Below are positions 9,409 through 18,063 of a stretch of 64,000 nucleotides of DNA, piece after piece. How positions within the stretch are numbered: position 1 is the stretch's first letter; each line of letters starts with the position of its first letter. Origin of the DNA: VAZQ01 sp963841105 (GTDB taxonomy: Bacteria > Pseudomonadota > Alphaproteobacteria > Rhizobiales > Xanthobacteraceae); the NCBI GenBank assembly GCA_963841105.1, contig CAWJCB010000024.1:310001-374000 (forward strand), written 5' to 3'. The position numbers and the translations under genes were made by a program. The notes under the pieces were generated by a model, which made no database searches, was not told where the DNA came from, and saw only the letters and a list, made by a program, of their open reading frames with translations.

Positions 9409-9443
9409 CCCTCCCCAGCCCTCCCCCACAAGGGGGGAGGGAG
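9409..9443. repeat. C/G-rich hairpin between binding-protein and permease genes
   Basis: CCCTCCCCC at 9419-9427 pairs with GGGGGAGGG at 9433-9441. It lies in the 212-bp gap inside the transporter operon, where a hairpin could stabilise the highly expressed binding-protein transcript or attenuate the permease genes. No T-run follows, so it is not a standard terminator. Confidence 0.5.
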
Positions 9444-9563
9444 CAGACCGAGCATGCCGCTCGTGCTGTTTCCACTTCAACGAGACCCGCTTAGTGACCA
9501 GTTTCTTAGGAGCGCACCGAGTTCTAATTCTTTCCTCCTTATCTCACGCGGCGCCGCAATGAG

Positions 9564-10421
9564 ATGATTGCCCAATACATCGCGAACGGGCTGTTGATCG
9601 GCTCGGTATATGCATGCCTCGCGGTCGGGTTCTCACTCATCTACGGCGTGCTGAACATCATCAACGTGATGCACGGCTCGTTCGTCGTGCTCGGAGCCTA
9701 CATCACCATCTACTGCTCGCAATACCTCGGCATCTCACCGCTGCTTGCCGCGATGATCGGCTGTGCGGTCTTGTTCCTGCTTGGCTATCTGGTGCAGCTT
9801 TCTTTGATCAACGAGGTCGTCGCGGCACCGATTTTCATTTCGTTCACGCTGACATTTGGTCTCGACCTCTTGCTCAACAACGCAATGATCCAGGCGTTCA
9901 CCGCAACACCGCGTTCCCTCGTTCTTGAATACGGCAGCATCACCGTCGTTGGGGTGAGCCTGTCCATCGCCCGACTCGGAGCGATGATGCTGGCGCTCCT
10001 TCTCACCGGTTTGCTCTACTGGCTGCTGCGGCATTCGCAGATGGGCCGGGCGATCATTGCGGTACGGATGGATCGTCATGCGGCCGCGCTGCTCGGCATT
10101 CAGGTGGAACGGATCTACGCAATCACCTTTGGCATTGGCGCCCTGATGGCGGCGGCGGCAGGCGGCGCCATGGCCGTCATGTTCCCGATCACCCCGCTCT
10201 TGAGCAGCGTGTTTCTCGGCAAGTCATTCGTGATCTGCGTGTTGGGCGGCCTCGGCAGCGTCCCGGGCGCGCTGGTCGGCGGAATGGCGTTGGGGCTGCT
10301 GGAAAGCTTCGGGGCTGTCGTCTTCGGCTCGCAATGGAGCGTCACCGTGGGGTTCGCCTTGATGATCCTCGTGCTGGTGGTGCGTCCCTCCGGCCTTGCC
10401 GGAACGAAAGGTTTCGAATGA
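9564..10421 (+). CDS. livH: ABC transporter permease, LivH type
   Basis: 285-residue inner-membrane permease with about eight hydrophobic segments. The N-terminus (QYIANGLLIGSVYACLAVGF, then YGVLNIINVMHGSFVVLGAY) and the cytoplasmic loop SQMGRAIIAVRMDRHAAALLG, which contacts the ATPase, are LivH hallmarks, as is GLGSVPGALVGG near the C-terminus. The stop overlaps the next start by ATGA. Confidence 0.93.
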   Translation: MIAQYIANGLLIGSVYACLAVGFSLIYGVLNIINVMHGSFVVLGAYITIYCSQYLGISPLLAAMIGCAVLFLLGYLVQLSLINEVVAAPIFISFTLTFGLDLLLNNAMIQAFTATPRSLVLEYGSITVVGVSLSIARLGAMMLALLLTGLLYWLLRHSQMGRAIIAVRMDRHAAALLGIQVERIYAITFGIGALMAAAAGGAMAVMFPITPLLSSVFLGKSFVICVLGGLGSVPGALVGGMALGLLESFGAVVFGSQWSVTVGFALMILVLVVRPSGLAGTKGFE

Positions 10422-11395
10422 TGCGCAGCCGCCCGCGCACGCTGGTGCGCATCTCCTTCGCAGCCCTGCTGGCTGCGGCCATCGTGGTATTTGGAATTCT
10501 TGGCAACAATTATCTCCTGCAGGCCGGCACCACGCTTGCGACGTCGGCGGTGCTCTGCCTCGCCTGGAACATCGTCGGCGGCCATATGGGATATCCTTCG
10601 TTTGCCACCGCCGCGTTTTTCGGGCTGGGCGCCTATACGGGCGCCATCCTGCAAAATCATGATGCGCTGCTCGCACTGGCCTGGCTTGGGGCTGCTGTGG
10701 CCGGGGCGATGTTCGCTGCCGCTCTCGGCAGCATCCTGCTCGGGCTGCGCGGCCACTATTTTGCAATCGGCACGATCGCCGTGGTCGAGGTGATGCGCGA
10801 GATCGCCAACAATTGGGAAGGAATGACCGGCGGCGCGGTAGGGATGAATCTCCCCATCCTGGCCGGCTCGCCGCGCGCAGCAGGACTGTTCTTCTATTTC
10901 GGCATGTGGATTCTGGCCATTATCGCGCTCGCGTCCACCGCACTGATCGCCAATTCCAAATTCGGCTTCGGCCTGCGCTGCATCCGGCAAAACGAGAGTG
11001 CAGCCAGGATGGTCGGGATCAACGTGTTCAGGTTCAAGGTCGCCGCATTCGTGATCTCGGGCTTGATGGTTGCAACCGCCGGCGCTGTATACGCTTCCAT
11101 GGTCGCGTTCATCGAGCCGAAAGACGTGTTCAACGTTCTCCTCTCGATAGAGGTACCGGTCATGGTGATGCTGGGAGGCGCCGGTACGATCGTCGGTCCC
11201 GTTGTCGGCGCCGCCCTATATGTGGTGCTGAAAGAGCTCGTCTGGGTGAATTTCATCAACTTCCATTCCGCCATCCTCGGGATCTTCATCATTGCGGTCA
11301 TCTACGTGGTTCCCAAGGGCGTGCTGAGGGAGCTTCATTCGCGAGTGTGGTCCAGATTAGCCGCAGGTTTTGCACGTCCCGGCAGCACGGGGTGA
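10418..11395 (+). CDS. livM: ABC transporter permease, LivM type
   Basis: 325-residue second permease. YPSFATAAFFGLGAY, GLRGHYFAIGTIAVVEVMRE and the ATPase-contact loop RCIRQNESAARMVGIN are LivM signatures; GGAGTIVGPVVGA follows near the C-terminus. ATG 10418 forms a 4-bp overlap with livH. Upstream in-frame sequence is antisense-like and not part of the family. Confidence 0.93.
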   Translation: MMRSRPRTLVRISFAALLAAAIVVFGILGNNYLLQAGTTLATSAVLCLAWNIVGGHMGYPSFATAAFFGLGAYTGAILQNHDALLALAWLGAAVAGAMFAAALGSILLGLRGHYFAIGTIAVVEVMREIANNWEGMTGGAVGMNLPILAGSPRAAGLFFYFGMWILAIIALASTALIANSKFGFGLRCIRQNESAARMVGINVFRFKVAAFVISGLMVATAGAVYASMVAFIEPKDVFNVLLSIEVPVMVMLGGAGTIVGPVVGAALYVVLKELVWVNFINFHSAILGIFIIAVIYVVPKGVLRELHSRVWSRLAAGFARPGSTG

Positions 11396-11398
11396 CAG

Positions 11399-12199
11399 GT
11401 GACAGCTCCAGCTCTGCGCATCGAAGGGTTGACGCGGCGCTTCGGCGGCGTGATCGCCGTGGACAATGTCAGTCTCTCCATTGCCAAGGGAGAGATTGTG
11501 GGTCTCATCGGACCGAATGGCGCCGGAAAGACGACTCTGGTCAATCTCGTGACCGGATTCGTTCGGAAGTCAGCGGGCAAGGTGTTTTTTGATGGCGTGG
11601 ACATCACGAAGCAGCCGCCCCATGCGATTGCGCGGGCTGGGCTCGCGCGCACCTTTCAAATCGTGCAGCCTTTTTCAGAGATGACGGTGCTGGAGAACGT
11701 CATGGCCGGCGCGCTCTTTGCGGGCCCGCGCGCCAACCTGCGTCAGGCCGCGGAGGAAGCGCGGCATTCCCTCGCTTTTGTGGGGCTGGACCACGTGGCC
11801 TACCGGGTGGCCTCCGAGCTGTCACTCGCGGATCGAAAGAAGCTGGAGCTCGCCAAGAGCCTGGCCATGGAGCCTCGCCTTTTGTTCCTTGACGAGGTGC
11901 ATGCCGGCTTGAATTCCGGTGAGATTGCACACGCTCTCGATCTCATCCACAAAATTGCGGATATCGGAGTGACCATAATTATCATTGAGCACCTGCTGCG
12001 CGTCGTCCTTTCGGTTGTCCGGCGCCTCGTCGTTCTGCATCACGGCGCGATGCTCAGCGACGGCCCTCCTGTTGACGTCATAAAGGATGCCGCGGTCATC
12101 AAAGCGTATGTCGGCACCAAATTTGCTCAGCGCCATCAGGCGGACCTCGATCGTCAGCGCGAGAGGTACGAAGGCGAGATCCAGCGCGAAAGTCGATAA
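11399..12199 (+). CDS. livG: ABC transporter ATP-binding protein, LivG type
   Basis: 266-residue ATPase. Walker A is GPNGAGKTT; the Q-loop region is GLARTFQIVQPF; the signature is the divergent ELSLADRKKLELA form common in LivG; Walker B is RLLFLDEVHAGLN; the H-loop is IIIIEHLL. GTG 11399 starts three bases after the livM stop, within the GGGGTGACAGGTG context. A charged 25-residue tail rich in Gln/Arg/Glu extends beyond the usual end. Confidence 0.92.
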   Translation: MTAPALRIEGLTRRFGGVIAVDNVSLSIAKGEIVGLIGPNGAGKTTLVNLVTGFVRKSAGKVFFDGVDITKQPPHAIARAGLARTFQIVQPFSEMTVLENVMAGALFAGPRANLRQAAEEARHSLAFVGLDHVAYRVASELSLADRKKLELAKSLAMEPRLLFLDEVHAGLNSGEIAHALDLIHKIADIGVTIIIIEHLLRVVLSVVRRLVVLHHGAMLSDGPPVDVIKDAAVIKAYVGTKFAQRHQADLDRQRERYEGEIQRESR

Positions 12200-12250
12200 A
12201 GGAGACGGAGCACAGGGCTGAAGTGGTTTCCGACGATTTGTACCTCTCTT

Positions 12251-12337
12251 CGTCATGGCCGTGCTTGTCACGGCCATCCACGTCTTTCTGCCCGGAAGAC
12301 AAGTCGTGGATGACCGGAACAAGTCCGGTCATGACGG
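12251..12337. repeat. Intergenic palindromic repeat (family 1)
   Basis: Same family as 3358-3443, with the left arm CGTCATGGCCGTGCTTGTCA and the right arm ending CCGGTCATGACGG. The C-to-T changes are matched in the two arms, so pairing is kept. It lies between livG and the amidohydrolase gene. Confidence 0.9.
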
Positions 12338-12392
12338 AGAATCGTGCTTTTAGTGGGCAGCGAATGACAAACCGGCAGAAAGGATGACACGC

Positions 12393-13892
12393 ATGGCGGC
12401 GAAAAAGCTGCTGATACGAGGCGGGCAGGTCTATGACCATGACGGCGACGTGCATCACCCGCGGACGGCCGATATCCTCATTGAAGGCGACAGCATCGCT
12501 GCCGTTGCCGCAGGTCTCGCCGTCGATGGCGCGCATGAGGTGATCGATGCCTCGGGGCGGCTGGTCCTGCCCGGCCTCATCAATGCGCACTACCACTCCC
12601 ATGACACCTTGTGCCGGGGACTGTTCGAGGAGCTGCCGCTGGAAATGTGGCTGCTCTACACGCTTCCAATGGGGCAGAACCGAAGCCAAGAGGAGGTACG
12701 GGCGCGAACTCTGGTGGGCGCGCTGGAGTCTCTTCGCTGCGGCATCACGACCGTGCAGGACATGCTCGGGCTCAGCCCGCTCACCAACGCATATACCGAC
12801 ACAGTGCTATCCGCCTACCGGGAATCCGGGATTCGCCTCATCTTCTCGCCCATGGTTTCGGATGTGCCGCCGATTGCGATGGTCCGCCACAAGGACAGCC
12901 TCCCCGCTGACGTTCAGGAGATGCTAGGCACCAAGGCGCTGCCGATGAGCGAGCAACTCGATTACCTCGAGCACCAGTTCAAGCATCGATCGGCAGGCGG
13001 CACGCTGCATTGGGCGGTCGCTCCGTTCGCACCCCAGCGCTGCACGCCGAAGATGCTGGAGGCGCTTGCCGGAGTGGCGGACAATCACAACCTCCCGGTG
13101 TACACGCATGTCTATGAAACAAAGGGGCAGGCATTGATCGCCCGCGAGCTGTTTGCGGACCATGACGGCTCACTCATCGGCTATCTGGAAGATACGGGAA
13201 TGCTGGGGCCGCGCCTCAACATCGTGCACAGCGTATGGATCACGCGCCGCGAAATGGATCGCATGGCGGCGGCAGGCGCGGGCATCGTGCTCAATCACCT
13301 GAGCAACCTCAAGCTCAAGAGCGGCATTGCGCCCGTCTGCGATCTGCGCGATTCAGGCGTCCGCCTGGGGCTGGGTTGCGACAATTGCAGCGGCAGCGAT
13401 GTGCAAAGTGTCTTTCAGGCCATGAAAATGTTCTGTCTGCTCACGGCGGTCAGCGAGCCGGAGCCCGGTCCCGGGCTGGCGCACGAGGCGCTGCGCCATG
13501 CCACGCTGGGCAATGCACGCACCGCCGGCCTCGAAGGTCAGCTTGGCGCCTTGCGGCCAGGCTACAAAGCCGATCTCATTCTCATCGATCTCAACGATGT
13601 CGCATACCTTCCGTACAACAGCGCTGCCCGTCAGCTCGTCTATACGGAAGCGGGGCGCGGCGTGGAGAGCGTGATCGTTGATGGTCGCGTGGTCGTCAGG
13701 AATCGCAAGGTGCAGACCATCGACGAGGATGCGTTGCGCCGCGAGGTCGCCGGGCTCATGCGCCACTTCATCGCCGACTACGACGCGGTCGTGGAGTCGC
13801 GCAAGCGGGCGTTGCCGCACATGCTGGAAGCGCATCGGCGGGTATGGCAGGCTGACATCGGCATGAATCGGTTTGTCGCGCGCACGCAGTAG
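12393..13892 (+). CDS. Metal-dependent amidohydrolase (AtzB/TrzA/deaminase-like)
   Basis: 499-residue amidohydrolase-superfamily enzyme, cytoplasmic. The metal ligands of subtype III are visible: HxH in LINAHYHSHD, His in VYTHVYETKG (with the HxxE motif), His in NIVHSVW, and Asp in GLGCDNCSGSD. This pattern fits mononuclear Zn/Fe deaminases and chlorohydrolases acting on guanine, S-adenosylhomocysteine or s-triazines. ATG 12393 is chosen over ATG 12384 because AGAAAGG then lies nine bases upstream. It follows the importer operon on the same strand, so it may act on the imported compound or a ring nitrogen/amide of it. The CDNCSGSD segment is less usual. Confidence 0.87.
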   Translation: MAAKKLLIRGGQVYDHDGDVHHPRTADILIEGDSIAAVAAGLAVDGAHEVIDASGRLVLPGLINAHYHSHDTLCRGLFEELPLEMWLLYTLPMGQNRSQEEVRARTLVGALESLRCGITTVQDMLGLSPLTNAYTDTVLSAYRESGIRLIFSPMVSDVPPIAMVRHKDSLPADVQEMLGTKALPMSEQLDYLEHQFKHRSAGGTLHWAVAPFAPQRCTPKMLEALAGVADNHNLPVYTHVYETKGQALIARELFADHDGSLIGYLEDTGMLGPRLNIVHSVWITRREMDRMAAAGAGIVLNHLSNLKLKSGIAPVCDLRDSGVRLGLGCDNCSGSDVQSVFQAMKMFCLLTAVSEPEPGPGLAHEALRHATLGNARTAGLEGQLGALRPGYKADLILIDLNDVAYLPYNSAARQLVYTEAGRGVESVIVDGRVVVRNRKVQTIDEDALRREVAGLMRHFIADYDAVVESRKRALPHMLEAHRRVWQADIGMNRFVARTQ

Positions 13893-14148
13893 ACGAAAGA
13901 TTGCGTATTTCACCCCCCATTGCACCCCATCTGCTGCCTAAACAAATAACAATACACTTCAATACATGTTCGCAAACATCTGTTTTTGTTGTTAATTCTA
14001 CAAAACTGGCCTGGGTCAATTCCCCTTTTCTGCTACTTTTCGTTGTGGCCTTAATGCTCCATAGCGTAATCCGGGTAGTCCACGTCGTGTTCTTTGTCTG
14101 TTCTAGCCGAGGACGCCGGTTTGCGCAAGACCTGAGTTCATGTCTAGC
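13893..14148. other. AT-rich gap with no recognisable gene
   Basis: About 256 bp between convergent genes, visibly richer in A/T than anything else in the window (for example 13940-14040). It holds a short inverted repeat ATGTT-CGCA-AACAT at 13966-13979 followed by a T-rich tract, which could be a weak terminator for the amidohydrolase gene. The open reading frame at 13901-14215 has no family features and atypical composition. Confidence 0.5.
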
Positions 14149-14866
14149 TCATGCCTTGTCGCCGCATCGGCGCGACCAATACTCCCACATGCGGGTCACC
14201 GAGTTGTCGGCATAGACGAGCTTCTTCGTCAGCTCGATCTCGCCTTCGCTGAGATAGGTGATGTCGTCGCCGATCTGCATGGTGTGCAGCACCGAGACTG
14301 GCATTGATCTTGAAATAGATCGCATTGAGGACAGCCTGCTTGAGAGTGGCGCCAACGACGACACAGCCGTGACCGCGCAAGAGCACGCAATTGCTGTTGC
14401 CCATGCCGCGAGCGAGATCCCTGCCCCTTTCCATGTCCGTGATCAGCAGATCAGTGTCGCCGAACGAGGCACGGCTGTCCCAGACCGGAACGTGAGTGCC
14501 CATCCCACAGGCCGGATGCACGCACGGCTTGAGCGGCTTCCTGGTCAAGCCGAACGGAATGACCTCATAGGCGTGATTGTGCACGATCGATATGACGTCG
14601 GGACGCGCCTGATAGATCGCTCCGTGGATCGGCCGCTCGAAATACATGGGCCGCCCACGCTGGTCGATCGGGTCGCACTCAAGATCGTATTCCATGATGT
14701 CGTCGAGCTTGACGAGCTCGGGGCTGCGCGAACAGGACAGAAAGAAGCGATCCGGCCGATCGGGACGGCGGACGCTCACGTGCCCAAGCGCGTCCGTCAC
14801 GCCTTCGCGTGCGAGGATGTGGTTCGCCGTCACAAGGTCGCGCCGCAGCGCGTCGAGATCGGTCAT
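14149..14866 (-). CDS. Class II aldolase/adducin family protein, frameshifted
   Basis: Zinc aldolase/epimerase-fold protein of about 238 residues. Metal-binding histidines appear in SIVHNHAYEV (HxH) and LLRGHGCVVVG; the N-terminal NHILAREGVTDALGHVSVR is typical. After about base 14296 the family C-terminus (VLHTMQIGDDITYLSEGEIE, then LTKKLVYADNSVTRMWEYW) is in another frame, consistent with one inserted base; without correction the product gains a spurious Arg/His-rich tail. Downstream of the permease gene at 14907 on the same strand, so likely one operon. Families of this type act on sugar phosphates or decarboxylate/aldol-cleave hydroxy acids; the exact reaction is unknown. Confidence 0.85.
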
Positions 14867-14906
14867 TGTAAACTCTCCAGGTGGGATAAGGATATTCTGA
14901 AGGAAG

Positions 14907-15695
14907 TCAGCCGCCGCCCATGTAGCCGCCCACTTCGGAGCCGCGCGTCGCCCAGGATGCGAATTGCCGCTCCAGGCGTGCGGCCGCCATGTACATGATG
15001 ATCCCCATAAGCGCGATCACGAGGAGCCCCGCAAACACCAGAGGAATGCGGAAGGTCGCGCTCGCCGAAAGCATGAGATAACCGATCCCGACATTGGATG
15101 CGATCGATTCGGAGACAACCGAACCGACGAAAGCCAACGCGATCGCAATTTTCAGCGAGGCGAAGAAGTACGGCATGGAGCGTGGGATGCCAACCTTGCG
15201 GACGATGTCGATCTTGCTCGCCCCAAGTGAACGCAGAACATCGCTGAGCTCCGGCTCAACTGTCGCAATCCCGGTCGCAACATTGACAACAATCGGAAAG
15301 AACGCCGTGAGGAACGCCGTGATCACTGCCGGGACTGTGCCGATACCGAACCAGAGCACCAGGATAGGTACCAGCGCCACCTTCGGAATGGCGTTAAAGC
15401 CGATCAGCAACGGGTTCACGGCATCGTAAACCAGCGCCGACGTGCCGACCGCGATGCCCAGAATGATCCCGACGATGACGGCCGCGCCAAAACCGATCAA
15501 GGTCGTCAACAGCGTGTGCAGCGCGTTCGGCCATATGCCGGGCCAGTTTTCCACCAGAGCCGCCAACGATTCGGTTGGCTTCGGCAAGATAAAGGTGGGA
15601 ATTTCGAATGCCCAACAGGCCGCCTCCCACACAACAAACAACAGAAGAGTGGAAATGAATGGGGTGAGCTGCTTGCGAAGCTGTAATCCCGTCAT
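14907..15695 (-). CDS. ABC transporter permease, NitT/TauT (SsuC-like) type
   Basis: 262-residue permease of the nitrate/sulfonate/taurine family with about six membrane segments. The ATPase-contact EAA loop is VLRSLGASKIDIVRKVGIPR. ATG 15695 is chosen as the family start (GLQLRKQLTPFIST); the longer in-frame sequence is translated repeat. Located between a NitT/TauT binding protein and an aldolase gene. No matching ATPase gene lies in the window. Confidence 0.9.
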   Translation of the reverse strand: MTGLQLRKQLTPFISTLLLFVVWEAACWAFEIPTFILPKPTESLAALVENWPGIWPNALHTLLTTLIGFGAAVIVGIILGIAVGTSALVYDAVNPLLIGFNAIPKVALVPILVLWFGIGTVPAVITAFLTAFFPIVVNVATGIATVEPELSDVLRSLGASKIDIVRKVGIPRSMPYFFASLKIAIALAFVGSVVSESIASNVGIGYLMLSASATFRIPLVFAGLLVIALMGIIMYMAAARLERQFASWATRGSEVGGYMGGG

Positions 15696-15710
15696 GCTCT
15701 CGGCCCATAT

Positions 15711-15852
15711 ACCTCCCCCGCGTCTGCGCGGGGGAGGTCGGCGAGCAAAGCGAGCCGGGTGGGGGCGGATGGCCTCTGCACTTTGCGCATTTTCTCCCCA
15801 CCCCCCCACCCGACCGCTTCGCGGTCAACCTCCCCCCTTGCAGGGTGGAGGT
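15711..15852. repeat. Composite C/G-rich inverted repeat inside an operon
   Basis: Outer arms ACCTCCCCCGCG...and...GGGTGGAGGT with an inner hairpin ACCTCCCCCGCGTCTGCGCG/GGGGGAGGT and a second hairpin GACCGCTTCGCGGTC. It lies between the binding-protein and permease genes and may act as an mRNA stability or attenuation element. Of the dispersed mosaic-repeat type common in Bradyrhizobium relatives. Confidence 0.8.
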
Positions 15853-15875
15853 ATGAAGTCACGTCAAATCCGCCG

Positions 15876-16923
15876 CTATCTGGCAGGAGGGTTCGGTGGC
15901 CGCACGACTCGCTCGCTCGCCGGCGGCAGATAAGCGTCCGTGTAGACGTCGGAAGCCGGTGGCGCCGCAATATTGAAGACGGGCGCCACCTGCTTCAACG
16001 TGCGATCCAGACGCTCCATGTCCACGGAGCTGAACCCGTTCTTCAGGACATTGGGGGTGATCAGCATATCGCGCAGTGAAATCACCATGCGCTCCTTCTC
16101 GACCTCGTCATTGAGCAGCTTGTCATAGGATTTCAGCGAAGCCATCGAGAAATCAAGATCTGCAACCATCACGTTGAGGCCGTGGACGATCGCGGAAATG
16201 AATTTTCGTACCGCTTCGGGATTCTTCTCCGCAAAGGCGCGCTTCGTTACGATTGAGCTGCCATAGAGATCGACGCCATGTTTTGCGTAGAAGAATACTG
16301 CCAGCTCGGACTTCTGGAACGCCAACCGCCCGCACGTTCATCACCGTGGTGACCGTGTTCGCGGTGACGGCATCCGCCTCGCGACGCGCCAGCATGATGT
16401 CGCGCAAGTCGCTGGTGACCGTGTTCCATTGAATCGAGTTGAGGTCGATGTTGTTGAGGTTGGCAAAGATCGGAAACAGGATGCGGCCAGCATCCGCCGC
16501 GGGAGCATAGATACGTTTGCCGGAGAGATCAGCGGGTTTGTTGATCCCTTTCGAGCGTAAGGCGACGACGCCGGAGGCGGAAACGTCTTGCGCCATGGCA
16601 ACGGACAAGAGCCGATTGCCGGGATTGTTGGCATTGAAGCGGACCATCGCATAGGTGTCCGCGAGCCCCATGTCGTAGGCGCCAGCAGCAACTTTGGCGA
16701 TTGTGTCGCCCGAGCCGTTGCCGCGGTCGAGTGTCACATTGAGACCCAGCCGGCGGTAGGTGCCGTCGGTGGCCGGCACCGTGAATTGCGCGTGCTCGCC
16801 CTCATATTTCCAGTCGAGCACGAACCGGATCGTCGGCGCGTCCTGCGCCTGGACGGCTCGCCTTTGCGCGCCGAGCAGCAATGCGGCGCCGGCACCGGCG
16901 AGAAGGTTACGGCGCGCGATCAT
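15876..16923 (-). CDS. NitT/TauT-type ABC substrate-binding protein, frameshifted
   Basis: SsuA/THI5-like periplasmic binding protein of about 348 residues. The first frame has an Arg-Arg signal peptide (ARRNLLAGAGAALLLGAQRR; possible Tat or Sec) and TIRFVLDWKYEGEHAQFTVP; it breaks at base 16311 after NVRAVGVPE, and SELAVFFYAKHGVDLYGSS continues in the other frame, consistent with one inserted base. ATG 16923 has GGGAGAGCC upstream. Transcribed towards the permease at 14907. The Tyr/Lys-Glu-His ligand region resembles pyrimidine or amine binders, but the ligand is unknown. Confidence 0.85.
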
Positions 16924-17067
16924 GGCGGCTCTCCCTTTCGAGGCAGAACGGCATAGAAAAGCGTTTTCAAGTTGCTTGCAACTGGTATGTTCTCCGAGCG
17001 CAACGATCCGAAGCCGACAAAAAAGATTACGAACTGCGTATTGGCTGCGGTGTTGCCGGAGACGCTC

Positions 17068-18031
17068 ATGGTGCTTTGGAGAATCGCGACGGCTTTTGCG
17101 GGGATGGTCTGGCCCATCCTGATCGCGCATGCGGCAACGGCGGAAGAGAGTTCTGAAGCTCACGGTGGGGCAACGGGGCAACTGGGCGACGTCGGTCGCC
17201 GAGGTCGGCCAGCGTGCCGGCATTTTCAAGAAGCACGGGCTCGCGCTCGATCTTCTCTACACGCAAGGCAGCGGAGAGACGCAACAAGCGGTGATCGCGG
17301 AGAGCGTCGATATCGGCGTCGCCGCCGGCACGATGGGCGCAATGGCCGCCTTCGCAAAAGGAGCGCCCGTGCGGATCATCAACGCGGAGACCACGGGTGC
17401 ATCCGACCTTTACTGGTACGTCAGGGCCGATTCCCCCATCAAGACGATCAAGGACTTCGACGGCAGGACGCTGGCTTATTCCACCAATGGCTCCTCGACG
17501 CACATGGTGGTTTCCGCCTTCATCAAGCAATTCAATTTGACGGCGAGGGCCGTCGGCACCGGCGGTCCCGTTCCCACGCTTACCCAGGTCATGTCAGGCC
17601 AGATCGATGTCGGCTGGGCGGCCCCACCCGACGGCCTCGACCAACTTGATCGCGGCGACATTCGCTATGTTGCCAACGGCAACGATGCGCTGATCTTCAA
17701 GGATAAGACGGTGCGCGTGAATATCACCAACGCACGCACCCTGGCCACCCGCCGCGACGCGCTCGAGCGGTTTGTCAAAGCGTACCGCGAAACGGCGCAC
17801 TGGCTTTATGCCGATGATTCCGCGCTGCAGGTCTACGCCGATTGGCTTGGGATCAGCATGGCCAAAGCCAGGCGAACGCGTGACGAGTTCTATCCCTGGG
17901 ACGCGCTGAACCCGGATCGTATCATCGGACTGGAGGAAACCGCCGTTGACGCGGTGAACTTGAAATACCTGACCAGCCCGTTGAGCAAAAAACAGCTGGA
18001 TGAACTGGTGGTCAACTTTCCCTCGCAGTAG
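17068..18031 (+). CDS. NitT/TauT-type ABC substrate-binding protein, frameshifted signal peptide
   Basis: About 320 residues. The mature domain begins VLKLTVGQRGNWATSVAEVG and continues YTQGSGETQQAV and AGTMGAMAAFAKGAP, an NMT1/SsuA-like fold. The signal peptide (VLWRIATAFAGMVWPILIAH, then AATAEE) is in a different frame; one base inserted near 17149 (GAAGAGAGTT) explains this. ATG 17068 has GGAGA seven bases upstream. Without correction only a signal-less protein from about 17129 could be made. Directly upstream of the FAD monooxygenase gene, so the imported compound is probably that enzyme's substrate or precursor. Confidence 0.83.
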
Positions 18032-18063
18032 CTTGCAGCAGGTAGATCGCGTCTGGAGGGCCG

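Noticed and set aside
9385..9567. 60-codon open frame between binding protein and LivH genes
   Set aside because: Crosses the C/G-rich hairpin repeat and has no ribosome binding site.
13966..13979. ATGTT-CGCA-AACAT with following T-rich tract as a terminator
   Set aside because: Stem is only five A/T-rich pairs; too weak to call a terminator.
13901..14215. 104-codon open frame in the AT-rich gap
   Set aside because: Overlaps the aldolase C-terminus, no ribosome binding site or family similarity.
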